DNA of 20,176 nt from an uncultured Synechococcus sp. (GTDB taxonomy: Bacteria > Cyanobacteriota > Cyanobacteriia > PCC-6307 > Cyanobiaceae): contig CAJWZN010000011.1 of assembly GCA_913050105.1 (NCBI GenBank), forward strand, positions 1-20,176, in the 5' to 3' direction. The position numbers and the translations under genes are program-made. The notes under the pieces were generated by a model. That model had not been told where the DNA came from. It did no database searches and saw only the letters and a list, made by a program, of their open reading frames with translations. Positions 1 through 7,148 of the stretch are shown piece by piece (position 1 is the first letter of the stretch; each line of letters begins with the position of its first letter).

Positions 1-917
1 TCTGCAGCGCGGATTTCCTGTGACACGAAGTCATAGGCGCGCAGGTTGAGGGCCAGGCCGATGATGCCGATGGAGCTGGTCCAAAGACCCATCACAGGCA
101 CGAACAGCATGAAGAAGTGCAGCCAGCGCTTGTTGGAGAAGGCGATACCGAAGATCTGACTCCAGAAGCGGTTGGCGGTGACCATTGAATAGGTCTCTTC
201 TTCCTGGGTGGGCTCGAACGCCTTGAAGGTGTTGGCCTGTTCACCATCCTCAAACAAGGTGTTTTCCACCGTTGCACCGTGGATGGCGCAAAGCAGTGCG
301 CCGCCGAGGATGCCGGCCACGCCCATCATGTGGAAGGGGTTCAGGGTCCAGTTGTGGAAGCCCTGAAGGAAGAGGAGGAAACGGAAGATCGCTGCCACAC
401 CGAAGGATGGCGCGAAGAACCAGCTGCTCTGGCCGAGGGGGTACATCAGGAAGACGCTGACGAACACCGCGATCGGGCCTGAGAAGGCGATGGCGTTGTA
501 CGGGCGAATGCCAACCAGACGTGCAATTTCGAACTGACGCAGCATGAAGCCGATCAGAGCGAAGGCGCCGTGGAGAGCCACGAAGGCCCAGAGGCCGCCG
601 AGCTGAATCCAGCGGACGAAATCACCCTGGGCTTCAGGGCCCCAGAGCAACAGCAAGCTGTGACCCATCGCATCAGCGGGGGTTGAAACAGCTGCGGTGA
701 GGAAGTTGCAACCTTCCAGGTACGACGAAGCAATGCCGTGGGTGTACCAGGAGGTGGCAAAGGTGGTGCCTGTCAGCCAGCCACCGATGGCCATGTAGGC
801 CGTTGGGAAGAGAAGAATGCCGGACCAGCCGACAAAAACGAAGCGGTCGCGCTTGAGCCAGTCATCGAGGACGTCAAACCATCCCCGCTGAGGCGCGCGT
901 CCTACAGCGATCGTCAT
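1..917 (-). CDS. psbD: Photosystem II D2 reaction-centre protein, 3' end cut by window
   Basis: D2 pairs with D1 to form the photosystem II reaction-centre core in the thylakoid membrane and carries Pheo-D2, QA and redox-active TyrD. The minus-strand reading begins MTIAVGRAPQRGWFDVLDDW and stays D2-like throughout, giving about 305 of roughly 351 residues. Expected ligands are visible: Tyr159 (TyrD; 160 in common numbering), His196 in PFHMMGV (P680), His213 and His267 (non-haem iron and QA site), and His116 (peripheral chlorophyll). The start is the ATG at 917-915. No Shine-Dalgarno is seen: the bases just before it read ACTTTCTC. The C-terminus lies beyond base 1, stopping after SQEIRAA. psbC usually follows and overlaps psbD in cyanobacteria, but it would be outside the window. 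Identity is essentially certain. Confidence 0.98.
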   Translation of the reverse strand, partial: MTIAVGRAPQRGWFDVLDDWLKRDRFVFVGWSGILLFPTAYMAIGGWLTGTTFATSWYTHGIASSYLEGCNFLTAAVSTPADAMGHSLLLLWGPEAQGDFVRWIQLGGLWAFVALHGAFALIGFMLRQFEIARLVGIRPYNAIAFSGPIAVFVSVFLMYPLGQSSWFFAPSFGVAAIFRFLLFLQGFHNWTLNPFHMMGVAGILGGALLCAIHGATVENTLFEDGEQANTFKAFEPTQEEETYSMVTANRFWSQIFGIAFSNKRWLHFFMLFVPVMGLWTSSIGIIGLALNLRAYDFVSQEIRAA

Positions 918-925
918 GAGAAAGT

Positions 926-939
926 CGCTTCATGAAGCG
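926..939 (-). promoter_or_regulatory. Perfect 14-bp palindrome in psbD leader, next to the start codon
   Basis: CGCTTCATGAAGCG is a perfect palindrome whose near edge is 8 nt from the psbD ATG. It occupies the place where a Shine-Dalgarno would normally sit, and no such sequence is present. It could act as a protein-binding dyad or, in RNA, as a short hairpin or dimerising element controlling ribosome access. Its central ATG is out of frame with psbD. The structure is seen; the function is inference. Confidence 0.4.
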
Positions 940-997
940 TTACATCGGGACTGTAGGGGCTGATTCCCGTAATGGGGGCATCAATTTCGTGACAACG

Positions 998-1026
998 ACT
1001 GGGATGAGTAGATCTACTCAGGCAGT
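998..1026. promoter_or_regulatory. Perfect 16-bp palindrome in the psbD upstream region
   Basis: TGAGTAGATCTACTCA at 1005-1020 equals its own reverse complement. Outer arms ACTG (998-1001) and CAGT (1023-1026) extend the dyad with a small asymmetric interruption. It lies 88 bp upstream of the psbD start, in the 204-bp gap between psbD and the divergent small gene at 1122. On the psbD strand a weak promoter can be proposed downstream: TTGTCA (995-990) as -35 and an AT-containing stretch near 973-967 as -10. That would place the palindrome just upstream of -35, where an activator or repressor dimer could bind. The palindrome is directly seen; the operator role is inference. Confidence 0.5.
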
Positions 1027-1121
1027 ACAGCAATCCCACCCCCCGCTGCCGAACGTCCTCCGCGAAGATGACGTCGTGATTGCCTCTTGTTTTCGTGTAC
1101 GTCATCGAACTGGCCCTGCGC

Positions 1122-1358
1122 ATGAGCCCCTTCCCAGTGTCAGTGCAACGAAAGGAACACAACGACGCCGAGGCCCTTTATCAGCAGATCCGTCAAACAC
1201 TGGAAAGCGGTCAACCTCGGCTGCTTGAACTCACCTGCGAGAAAGTCGAAGGCAAGAAGGTCACCCTGTTGACAAGTGAGATTCTGGCCGTTCAGCTCTA
1301 CGAAAAAGCTTCTGCAACGGGTGGCAGCAAGCGGCCGGGCTTTTCCCTTGAAGGGTGA
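1122..1358 (+). CDS. Small hypothetical protein, 78 aa
   Basis: Starts ATG at 1122 (MSPFPVSVQRKEHNDAEALY) and ends TGA at 1358. I do not recognise a named family. The protein is soluble-looking, with no signal peptide or membrane segment. A predicted helix (residues about 14-27, AEALYQQIRQTLESG) is followed by strand-like stretches (RLLELTCEKV and KKVTLLTSEILAVQLY), as in a small alpha/beta fold. Coding is supported by its charged, non-repetitive composition and its position immediately before the ABC ATPase, whose likely TTG start overlaps its last 11 bases. The frame is open upstream to 1080 (a non-ATG start), but that would push into the psbD promoter region. It is divergent from psbD. Confidence 0.6.
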   Translation: MSPFPVSVQRKEHNDAEALYQQIRQTLESGQPRLLELTCEKVEGKKVTLLTSEILAVQLYEKASATGGSKRPGFSLEG

Positions 1359-2037
1359 TGTAGCAACAGCGGAACTTCGCGTTGAAAACCTGAGTCACAG
1401 CTGGCCAGGCGGATCAACCGCCTTGAACAGATGCAACTTCACCATTCCCAGGCCTGGACTGTGGATGCTGGTGGGAAGCAACGGCAGTGGCAAAAGCACC
1501 CTGTTTCGATTGATCGCCGGCCTGCTGCAACCGCAGGCCGGGCAGATCGAATCGCCCCACCGCGCTGCCCTTGTTTTTCAGAACCCAGACCATCAATTGC
1601 TTTTGCCAACAGCAGGGAGTGACCTGATGCTCGGGATGCCTGGGGAACTCACAACAGAACAGCGCTGCATTCGGATGAAAAGCCTGCTTGAGGAGCTCGG
1701 GCTCGACGGACTTGGTCAACGTCCGATCCATGCACTCAGCGGGGGGCAGAAGCAGCGCCTTGCCATTGCTGGAGCCTTGGCAAGCGATGCAGGATTGCTT
1801 CTTCTTGATGAGCCCACAGCACTCCTGGACCCAGAAAGCCAGCGAACGGTGCTGGAAGCCGTGCAATCCCTGTGCCAAAGGCCGCAAAAGCCGCTTACAG
1901 CCCTGTGGATCACCCATCGACTCGAAGAACTTTCATGCGCTGAAGGAGCTGCGGAGATGCGCGCTGGCCGTATCGGCCCCTGGCGCGCTGGTGACGAGTT
2001 GCTCCAGCACTTGCGAGCCGGGAGGCCTGGCAGGTAG
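1348..2037 (+). CDS. ABC transporter ATP-binding protein, ECF/CbiO-like
   Basis: A single nucleotide-binding domain of about 229 residues that would power import through a membrane partner. From the TTG at 1348, Walker A GSNGSGKST is at about 43-51, the Q-loop QNPDHQL at 78-84, the signature LSGGQKQR at 130-137, Walker B LLLLDEP at 150-156 and the switch His in WITHR at 190. The QNPDHQLLLPT motif is typical of cobalt/ECF-type ATPases (CbiO, EcfA) rather than lipid or drug exporters. No permease or substrate-binding gene is adjacent, so the partner must be encoded elsewhere. The start is uncertain: a GTG at 1276 adds 24 residues, but these overlap the upstream gene and look like out-of-frame translation of it. 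The substrate is unknown. Confidence 0.85.
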   Translation: MKGDVATAELRVENLSHSWPGGSTALNRCNFTIPRPGLWMLVGSNGSGKSTLFRLIAGLLQPQAGQIESPHRAALVFQNPDHQLLLPTAGSDLMLGMPGELTTEQRCIRMKSLLEELGLDGLGQRPIHALSGGQKQRLAIAGALASDAGLLLLDEPTALLDPESQRTVLEAVQSLCQRPQKPLTALWITHRLEELSCAEGAAEMRAGRIGPWRAGDELLQHLRAGRPGR

Positions 2038-2054
2038 GTTCTCCGGGAAGCCAT

Positions 2055-2126
2055 TCCTCGGTAGCTCAGCGGTAGAGCGGTCGACTGTTAATCGATTGGT
2101 CGCAGGTTCGAATCCCGCCCGGGGAG
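2055..2126 (+). tRNA. tRNA-Asn (anticodon GTT)
   Basis: A 72-nt cloverleaf without encoded CCA. The acceptor TCCTCGG (2055-2061) pairs with CCGGGGA (2119-2125), with one T-G pair, and the discriminator is G2126. The D arm is GCTC/GAGC. The anticodon arm GTCGA-CTGTTAA-TCGAT carries GTT, reading Asn codons. The T loop TTCGAAT is standard. The T-stem GCAGG (2102-2106) against CCCGC (2114-2118) has an A-C mismatch at its centre, which is unusual; see findings. It is followed closely by a rho-independent terminator. Confidence 0.95.
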
Positions 2127-2139
2127 CTTGAAACTTGAA

Positions 2140-2168
2140 AGCCTCAGCATTTGCTGGGGCTTTTTTAT
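2140..2168 (+). terminator. Rho-independent terminator after tRNA-Asn
   Basis: AGCCTCAGCA (2140-2149) pairs with TGCTGGGGCT (2152-2161), allowing one T-G pair, and is followed by a T run ending TTTTTTATT. The tip would open to give a workable loop. It lies 14 nt after the tRNA and would also stop read-through from the ABC ATPase gene. Confidence 0.85.
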
Positions 2169-2410
2169 TGACAAAAAAGGAATTTTCATGACAGGCGGTT
2201 GCCCGAAGCGGAAGACTTCCTGAACACCTCAGCATCGACCGAGGGGATTCAGAGCCGAAAAACAACTGCAACGCAATCGATCTCGAGAATTACGAGAAAA
2301 AACATCCTTAAAGGTGAAATCTGCAGAGACCACAAAAGCTTGAGAGAATCTGCTCAGCGTCGTTCCTGAAAGACCAGCGCTTTCTTTTCAGCCTTTCCTT
2401 CGCCCGATCC
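2169..2410 (+). promoter_or_regulatory. Upstream region of rpaA, with a short inverted repeat
   Basis: This 242-bp gap holds no credible gene. It contains an inverted repeat TCTCG (2281-2285) / CGAGA (2293-2297) separated by AGAATTA. The stretch nearest rpaA is rich in C and T. I could not identify convincing -35 and -10 boxes, an RpaB-type HLR1 repeat or a Shine-Dalgarno. Since a terminator closes the preceding unit, the rpaA promoter must lie here. Confidence 0.4.
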
Positions 2411-3199
2411 ATGAAGCCTTGCATCCTGCTGATCGAAGACGACCAGGACATGCGCGATCTGGTCAGTGGCCACCTTGAGCACAGCGGCTTTGATGTTCAG
2501 CGCGCTGACGATGGAATCAAAGGGCAGGCGTTGGCACTTCAGTACACCCCGGATCTGATCCTGCTGGATCTGATGCTGCCCAAAGTGGATGGATTGACGC
2601 TTTGCCAGAGGCTGCGGCGGGACGACCGCACCGCTTCCATTCCAATCTTGATGATGACTGCTCTGGGGGGCACCAAAGACAAGGTGAGTGGCTTCAACTC
2701 CGGCGCTGATGACTACCTCACCAAACCCTTTGACCTCGAAGAATTACAGGCTCGTGTGAAGGCCCTGCTCCGTCGCAGCGATCGAGCTCCTGTTGGATCC
2801 TCCAATCACAACGAAATTCTCAGCTACGGTCCGCTGACCCTGGTGCCGGAACGGTTTGAGGCCATCTGGTTCGATGGTCCCGTGCGGCTCACACATCTGG
2901 AGTTTGAGCTGCTGCACTGCCTGCTTCAACGTCACGGTCAAACCGTGGCGCCTTCGCTGATCCTTAAAGAGGTTTGGGGATACGAACCAGACGACGACAT
3001 CGAAACCATCCGCGTTCACGTTCGTCACCTGCGTACCAAATTGGAGCCGGATCCTCGTAAACCTCGCTTCATCAAAACTGTGTACGGAGCGGGATATTGC
3101 CTGGAGCTACCGATCGGAGGCGACCTTGACGGCCTGCAAGACGTTGTGGCAATGGCTCGCCAAGAACGCAAGCAGCAAGAAGACCGAGCCAGCGCCTGA
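2411..3199 (+). CDS. rpaA: OmpR-family response regulator RpaA
   Basis: RpaA is the output regulator of the cyanobacterial circadian clock (phosphorylated by SasA) and was first linked to phycobilisome-photosystem coupling. The 262-residue protein has a receiver domain (about 1-120) with acidic residues E9, D10 and D11, phospho-acceptor Asp53 in LILLDLMLP, Thr/Ser at TALG and Lys in DDYLTKPF. A winged-helix DNA-binding domain follows (about 135-238). The passage SYGPLTLVPERFEAIWF and the stretch EVWGYEPDDDIETIRVHVRH match what I recall of RpaA and separate it from RpaB. The C-terminal tail (about 240-262) is charged. The start is ATG 2411. The gene ends 2 bp from the end of convergent holB with no terminator hairpin between. 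The identification is from memory of the family. Confidence 0.9.
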   Translation: MKPCILLIEDDQDMRDLVSGHLEHSGFDVQRADDGIKGQALALQYTPDLILLDLMLPKVDGLTLCQRLRRDDRTASIPILMMTALGGTKDKVSGFNSGADDYLTKPFDLEELQARVKALLRRSDRAPVGSSNHNEILSYGPLTLVPERFEAIWFDGPVRLTHLEFELLHCLLQRHGQTVAPSLILKEVWGYEPDDDIETIRVHVRHLRTKLEPDPRKPRFIKTVYGAGYCLELPIGGDLDGLQDVVAMARQERKQQEDRASA

Positions 3200-3201
3200 T
3201 T

Positions 3202-4140
3202 TCAGCTCACGCTCAGGTCCAGCAACGCCACTTCCCAGGCAAGTCTGGGTTGAACAAACCCAAGCAAGTGGCGTCTGAGGGTTTCCAGGCGATGCATCGT
3301 TCCACTGCCGGCACCGCATCGCCAAAGCTTTTGCTGCCACCAATCGATCAGCCAGAGCTGCTGTTGTCCATCCAGGCTCTCGCAAAGATCCCGAGCCAAA
3401 GCCAAAGCCTGCATTGGTTCCTGGGGCAACGCCTCCAAACGTTCAACAAGATCAACCGGCAATGCATCCCGCTGGCGGCGATGCTCAAGCAATGCACCAG
3501 GTGATCCTGCAGCCATCGCAAGAAGTTCGAGGGGATCTTGCTTCTGTTCACCGCAGCGTTGCAGCACCGTCTGAACATCGCCATCGCCAAGCCGGAGAAA
3601 GCGAATCAACTGACAGCGGGACCGAATCGTGCTCAGCAGCCGTTCGGGAGCAGCTGTGAGAAGAATCAGCAGACCGTGCCCAGGCTCCTCCAGCGTTTTC
3701 AGCAATGCATTGGCCGCCGCCTCCGGCATGGCCTCGGCGGCTTCAATCACCACCATCCCCCGCTCGGCTTCCACGGGTTGACGTGCCAGAAACCGACTCA
3801 CACTTCGAATCTGCTCCAACCGCAGCTGAGGCGGAGTCCGGCGACTGAGTCCGGCTTCCTCCGCCTCAGCACAGGTGAACAAGCGTCCCTGGTGCTGATA
3901 TGTGGGCTCCAGCCAAAGCAGATCCGGGTGATTGCGCTCCATCAGACGGCGCCGCTGACGAGACGACAACACCCCACCAGCCAGCACCCCCTCCAGCAGG
4001 CGCAGCGCTGCAAGGCGGCGCCCCACACCCTCCGGGCCCGCAAAGAGGTAGGCAGGAGCAAGACGCTGGTTCTGCAGCGCTGCCGTCAACAAATTGACAG
4101 CAAGGGGCTGCCCGATCAGATCGGTGAACAAATCACTCAC
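3202..4140 (-). CDS. holB: DNA polymerase III delta' subunit (clamp loader)
   Basis: Delta' is a structural subunit of the clamp-loader complex that places the sliding clamp on DNA. The 312-residue protein starts at a GTG (4140-4138) giving MSDLFTDLIGQPLAV, the usual clamp-loader opening. The Walker A region is degenerate: GPEGVGRR at 35-42 lacks the Lys and Ser/Thr, as expected of a subunit that does not hydrolyse ATP. LLKTLEEP (146-153) and the SRC motif (174-176) are kept. The four-Cys zinc module of many bacterial homologues is not evident. The frame is open upstream to 4254, but that extension lies inside tmk and is not credible. The start overlaps the tmk stop by 8 nt, implying translational coupling. 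It is last in the ctaA-like, tmk, holB unit. Confidence 0.92.
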   Translation of the reverse strand: MSDLFTDLIGQPLAVNLLTAALQNQRLAPAYLFAGPEGVGRRLAALRLLEGVLAGGVLSSRQRRRLMERNHPDLLWLEPTYQHQGRLFTCAEAEEAGLSRRTPPQLRLEQIRSVSRFLARQPVEAERGMVVIEAAEAMPEAAANALLKTLEEPGHGLLILLTAAPERLLSTIRSRCQLIRFLRLGDGDVQTVLQRCGEQKQDPLELLAMAAGSPGALLEHRRQRDALPVDLVERLEALPQEPMQALALARDLCESLDGQQQLWLIDWWQQKLWRCGAGSGTMHRLETLRRHLLGFVQPRLAWEVALLDLSVS

Positions 4141-4765
4141 CCAATTGCTCCAGAAGCACCTGCTCCAGACGCTGACTGACATCCTCCGGAGCACCTGCCG
4201 CATCGACCCGGAACCAACCTCTTTGCTTCGCCATATCGGCAAAACCCTCACCAACTCGACCTAAAAACGCCTGACCTTCAGCCTCAATTCGATCCGCCGC
4301 CTCGCCGCGTCTACGCCTCAGGCTCTCCTCCAACGGCAGCTCCAGCAACAGGGTTAGGTCCGGTTGCAAGCCACCGGTGGCGATCTGCTCGAGCTGCTCG
4401 ATCAACGAGCGGTTCAGACCACGGCCATAGCCCTGATAGGCCTGGGTCGACCCTGAGAACCGATCGCTGATCACCCAGTCGCCCCGCTCGAGTGCAGGAC
4501 GAATCAGCGTCTCGACATGCTGAGACCGATCAGCCGCGTAGAGCAGCAACTCAGCGACGGGGGCCGGGGCGTCATCTGCAGCTGTATGCAGCAACAGCTC
4601 TCGCACAGACAGTCCAAGGGATGTTCCCCCGGGTTCTCGGGTCCGCAGGAGTTCGGCTGCGTCGGGCATCAGACCCGCAGAAGGAAGCCACCGAACCAGA
4701 TGCTCCAGCTGCGTGGTTTTGCCACATCCGTCGATCCCTTCCAGGACGATGAAACGTCCCTTCAT
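4133..4765 (-). CDS. tmk: Thymidylate kinase
   Basis: Phosphorylates dTMP to dTDP using ATP, an essential cytoplasmic step of dTTP synthesis. The 210-residue length is normal. The P-loop EGIDGCGKTT is at 9-18, the dTMP-binding REPGGT at 43-48, the DRF motif at 101-103 followed by the conserved SGSTQAYQG stretch, and an Arg-rich LID RRRRGEAADR near 150-159. The P-loop lacks the Arg of yeast/human enzymes and the LID supplies Arg instead, as in the E. coli type. The ATG at 4765 overlaps the stop of the copper ATPase (ATGA), and its own stop overlaps the holB GTG, so the three genes are probably co-translated. Confidence 0.96.
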   Translation of the reverse strand: MKGRFIVLEGIDGCGKTTQLEHLVRWLPSAGLMPDAAELLRTREPGGTSLGLSVRELLLHTAADDAPAPVAELLLYAADRSQHVETLIRPALERGDWVISDRFSGSTQAYQGYGRGLNRSLIEQLEQIATGGLQPDLTLLLELPLEESLRRRRGEAADRIEAEGQAFLGRVGEGFADMAKQRGWFRVDAAGAPEDVSQRLEQVLLEQLGE

Positions 4766-7074
4766 CTGATCCGCAGCGCCAGGGCATTGAGCACCACCGT
4801 GATTGAACTCAGCGCCATCAGCAGCGCAGCCAGAGGAGGTGAAAGCAGCAATCCCTGACCGGGGAGCAGCACACCCGCTGCAATCGGCAGGGCGATGAGG
4901 TTGTACCCAAAGGCCCAGACCAGGTTCTGCCGCACCTTGGAGAGGGTCCGTCGAGCCAGCGCAAGAGCCTCCGGAAGGTTGTCCAGCCGATCGCCCAGAA
5001 GCACCAAGCCGGCAGTGTCCTGGGCAATCTGCGTGCCCGTACCGATGGCGATGCCGAGGTCGGCCGCCGCTAGAGCCGGCGCATCGTTGATGCCGTCTCC
5101 CACCATCGCAACAGTTCCTTGAGCCTTGAGTTGCTCAAGTCGCTTCAATTTTTGCTCCGGGAGCATCTGCCAGCCCAGAGCATCCAAGGAGAAGCCGAGC
5201 TGATCACCCAGTCGTCGCACGGGGGTCTCCCTATCCCCGCTGAAGAGGGCCAAGCCCAGGCCCTGCTGACGCAAGCGCTCAAGAGCGGGTTCCACATCCG
5301 GGCGGAGCTGGTCTTCAACCTGGATCAGTCCAAGAAGTAACGACCCCGAAGCAACAGCCACCACTGATCCCTCCGCCTTCGACAACCACGTCAACGACGC
5401 CTCTGGAATGGTGACGCCAGCGTTCTGAAGCCAGTCGGGTTTGCCCGCTCGGATCAGATCCGAACAGCCTGCAAGCTCGCCCTCGAGGCCTGCCCCAGAA
5501 ATGGTGCGGACCGAGTCCGTTTCCAACAACGGCAGGTCGCGACGCTGGGCTTCCTGAAGCAGTGCATGGGCCAGGGGATGGCGGCTGCTGACTTCCAGAC
5601 TCGCCGCCAGTTGCAGCAGGCGATCGGGATCTTCACCCTCAACAGCGGTCACCAACGGGCGACCCAGAGTCAGTGTGCCGGTTTTGTCAAAAACCACCCT
5701 CTCGAGCCCAGCTGCGGTTTCGATCACATCACCGCCACGGAACAGCCAGCCACGCCGGGCAGCCAGACCAGTGGACACCGTGATGACCGTGGGCGTTGCC
5801 AAACCCAGGGCACAGGGGCAGGCCACCACCAAAACGGCAATGGACAATTGCAGAGCAAGACCGATCGGCGTGGTCGCACCGCTGCCAAGGCCGGTGTGAT
5901 GCATGCCATGGCCATCCATTGCGGCATGGGGCATACCGGGAGCTGCCGCCTGCAGCACCTCAGGCCAATGGGTGGCACCGAACAGCCACCAGAACAGAAA
6001 CGTGGCTACTGACAACCCGATCACGCCATAGCAAAAACGACCGGCCACCCTGTCCGCCAGACCCTGAATCGGAGCCCGGCGGGCCTGCGCCTGCTCCACC
6101 AGACGAATGATGCGCGCCAGAGCAGTTTCAGCACCCACACGGGTGACCTCCATCAGCAACGGAGCCTCAAGATTCAGGCTGCCTGAGGAAAGCTCGGCTC
6201 CCGCCTCCGCCTGCAACGGCATCGGTTCACCGGTGAGGCTCGAAACGTCCACGGCAGATTGCCCCTCGAGCACAAGGCCATCCACCGGCACCCGATCGCC
6301 TGGAAGGAGCTGAAGTCGCTCACCTGGCCTGAGAGCCCCGACACGCACCTCCCGGATGGCTCCATCCGCCAGCACTAGGCGGGCCGTTTCGGGTTGCAAC
6401 TGCGCCAGCTGCTGCAGTGCAAGACCGGTGCGGAAACGGGCGCGCTCCTCAAGGAATCGTCCCAGCAGGACAAAACCCAGAAGCATCACCGGCTCATTGA
6501 AAAAACAAGGCCAACCCACCTGGGGCCAGATCAGGGCCACGATGCTGGCGGTGTAGGCACTGCCTACCCCCAAACCCACAAGGGTGTCCATGCTTGGAGC
6601 ACCAGCACGAGCCGCGGCCAAACCGCCACTGAGAATCGGTCGGCCCGGCCCCAGCAGAGCCACCGTGGCCAACACGGCGTGAAACGAAAGGCTGCCGATG
6701 ATGGGCAGGGCGAGATGGCCAGCCTCACTCACATGGCCCAGCACTGAAAGCAACAGCAGCATCAGCGCCACCATCAGCTGTCGCCACTGCTGCCACCAGC
6801 TCAGCCCTGAAATCCCCGGATGACGGGCGGCACCTGCAGCGTCCTCCAGCTGTCGCTCACGGGCCGGGAAGCCACGGTCCGTCAAAGCACTGAGAACAGC
6901 CTCGACGCTGACCGCATCGTTCTCCAGATCAAGCCAGGCAGCACGGCTGACCAGGTTCACATCAACCCGTTGCACCCCTGGCTGCTCCTGCAGCGTCTTC
7001 TCCACGGCACGCACACAACCACCGCATTTCATGCCCTCAACATCGAGGACAACGGTCTTAACCGCTTGAGTCAC
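4762..7074 (-). CDS. Copper-transporting P1B-type ATPase (CtaA/PacS-like)
   Basis: A heavy-metal pump of 770 residues. An N-terminal HMA domain (about 5-72) has GMKCGGC, with binding Cys17 and Cys20. Eight membrane segments follow, with TGE (281-283) in the actuator, CPC (about 419-421) in TM6, DKTGT with phosphorylated Asp at about 463, HP at about 499-500 and GDGIND at about 658. NLVWAFGYN in TM7 and MALSS in TM8 are the Cu(I) selectivity signature of subgroup 1B-1. A Met/His-rich loop (about 381-393) lies between TM5 and TM6. In cyanobacteria such pumps (CtaA, PacS) carry copper across the plasma and thylakoid membranes for plastocyanin and oxidase; which of the two this is cannot be settled here. 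It starts with GTG at 7074, 74 bp from divergent ycf3, and its stop overlaps tmk. Confidence 0.93.
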   Translation of the reverse strand: MTQAVKTVVLDVEGMKCGGCVRAVEKTLQEQPGVQRVDVNLVSRAAWLDLENDAVSVEAVLSALTDRGFPARERQLEDAAGAARHPGISGLSWWQQWRQLMVALMLLLLSVLGHVSEAGHLALPIIGSLSFHAVLATVALLGPGRPILSGGLAAARAGAPSMDTLVGLGVGSAYTASIVALIWPQVGWPCFFNEPVMLLGFVLLGRFLEERARFRTGLALQQLAQLQPETARLVLADGAIREVRVGALRPGERLQLLPGDRVPVDGLVLEGQSAVDVSSLTGEPMPLQAEAGAELSSGSLNLEAPLLMEVTRVGAETALARIIRLVEQAQARRAPIQGLADRVAGRFCYGVIGLSVATFLFWWLFGATHWPEVLQAAAPGMPHAAMDGHGMHHTGLGSGATTPIGLALQLSIAVLVVACPCALGLATPTVITVSTGLAARRGWLFRGGDVIETAAGLERVVFDKTGTLTLGRPLVTAVEGEDPDRLLQLAASLEVSSRHPLAHALLQEAQRRDLPLLETDSVRTISGAGLEGELAGCSDLIRAGKPDWLQNAGVTIPEASLTWLSKAEGSVVAVASGSLLLGLIQVEDQLRPDVEPALERLRQQGLGLALFSGDRETPVRRLGDQLGFSLDALGWQMLPEQKLKRLEQLKAQGTVAMVGDGINDAPALAAADLGIAIGTGTQIAQDTAGLVLLGDRLDNLPEALALARRTLSKVRQNLVWAFGYNLIALPIAAGVLLPGQGLLLSPPLAALLMALSSITVVLNALALRIR

Positions 7075-7148
7075 GGGCGATGGATCGTTACGGCCAGGCT
7101 AGGTCGGGCTCCAATCCCGTCAGGATGGTGTCAATCCGCCGTAGCGCC

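Noticed and set aside
930..960. Possible RpaB HLR1 site near psbD (GTTACAT at 939-945)
   Set aside because: HLR1 needs two TTACA-like repeats at fixed spacing; only one half was found on either strand.
1933..2271. Minus-strand open frame running through tRNA-Asn and the terminator
   Set aside because: It includes the tell-tale GFEPATNRL peptide, which is an antisense translation of a tRNA T-arm and a well-known annotation artefact.
3538..4179. Plus-strand open frame opposite holB
   Set aside because: Antisense to a recognisable clamp-loader gene; Gln/His/Pro-rich with no motif.
4141..4254. Upstream extension of holB to 4254
   Set aside because: The added 38 residues lie inside tmk and do not resemble clamp-loader N-termini; GTG 4140 gives the expected SDLFTDLIGQ opening.
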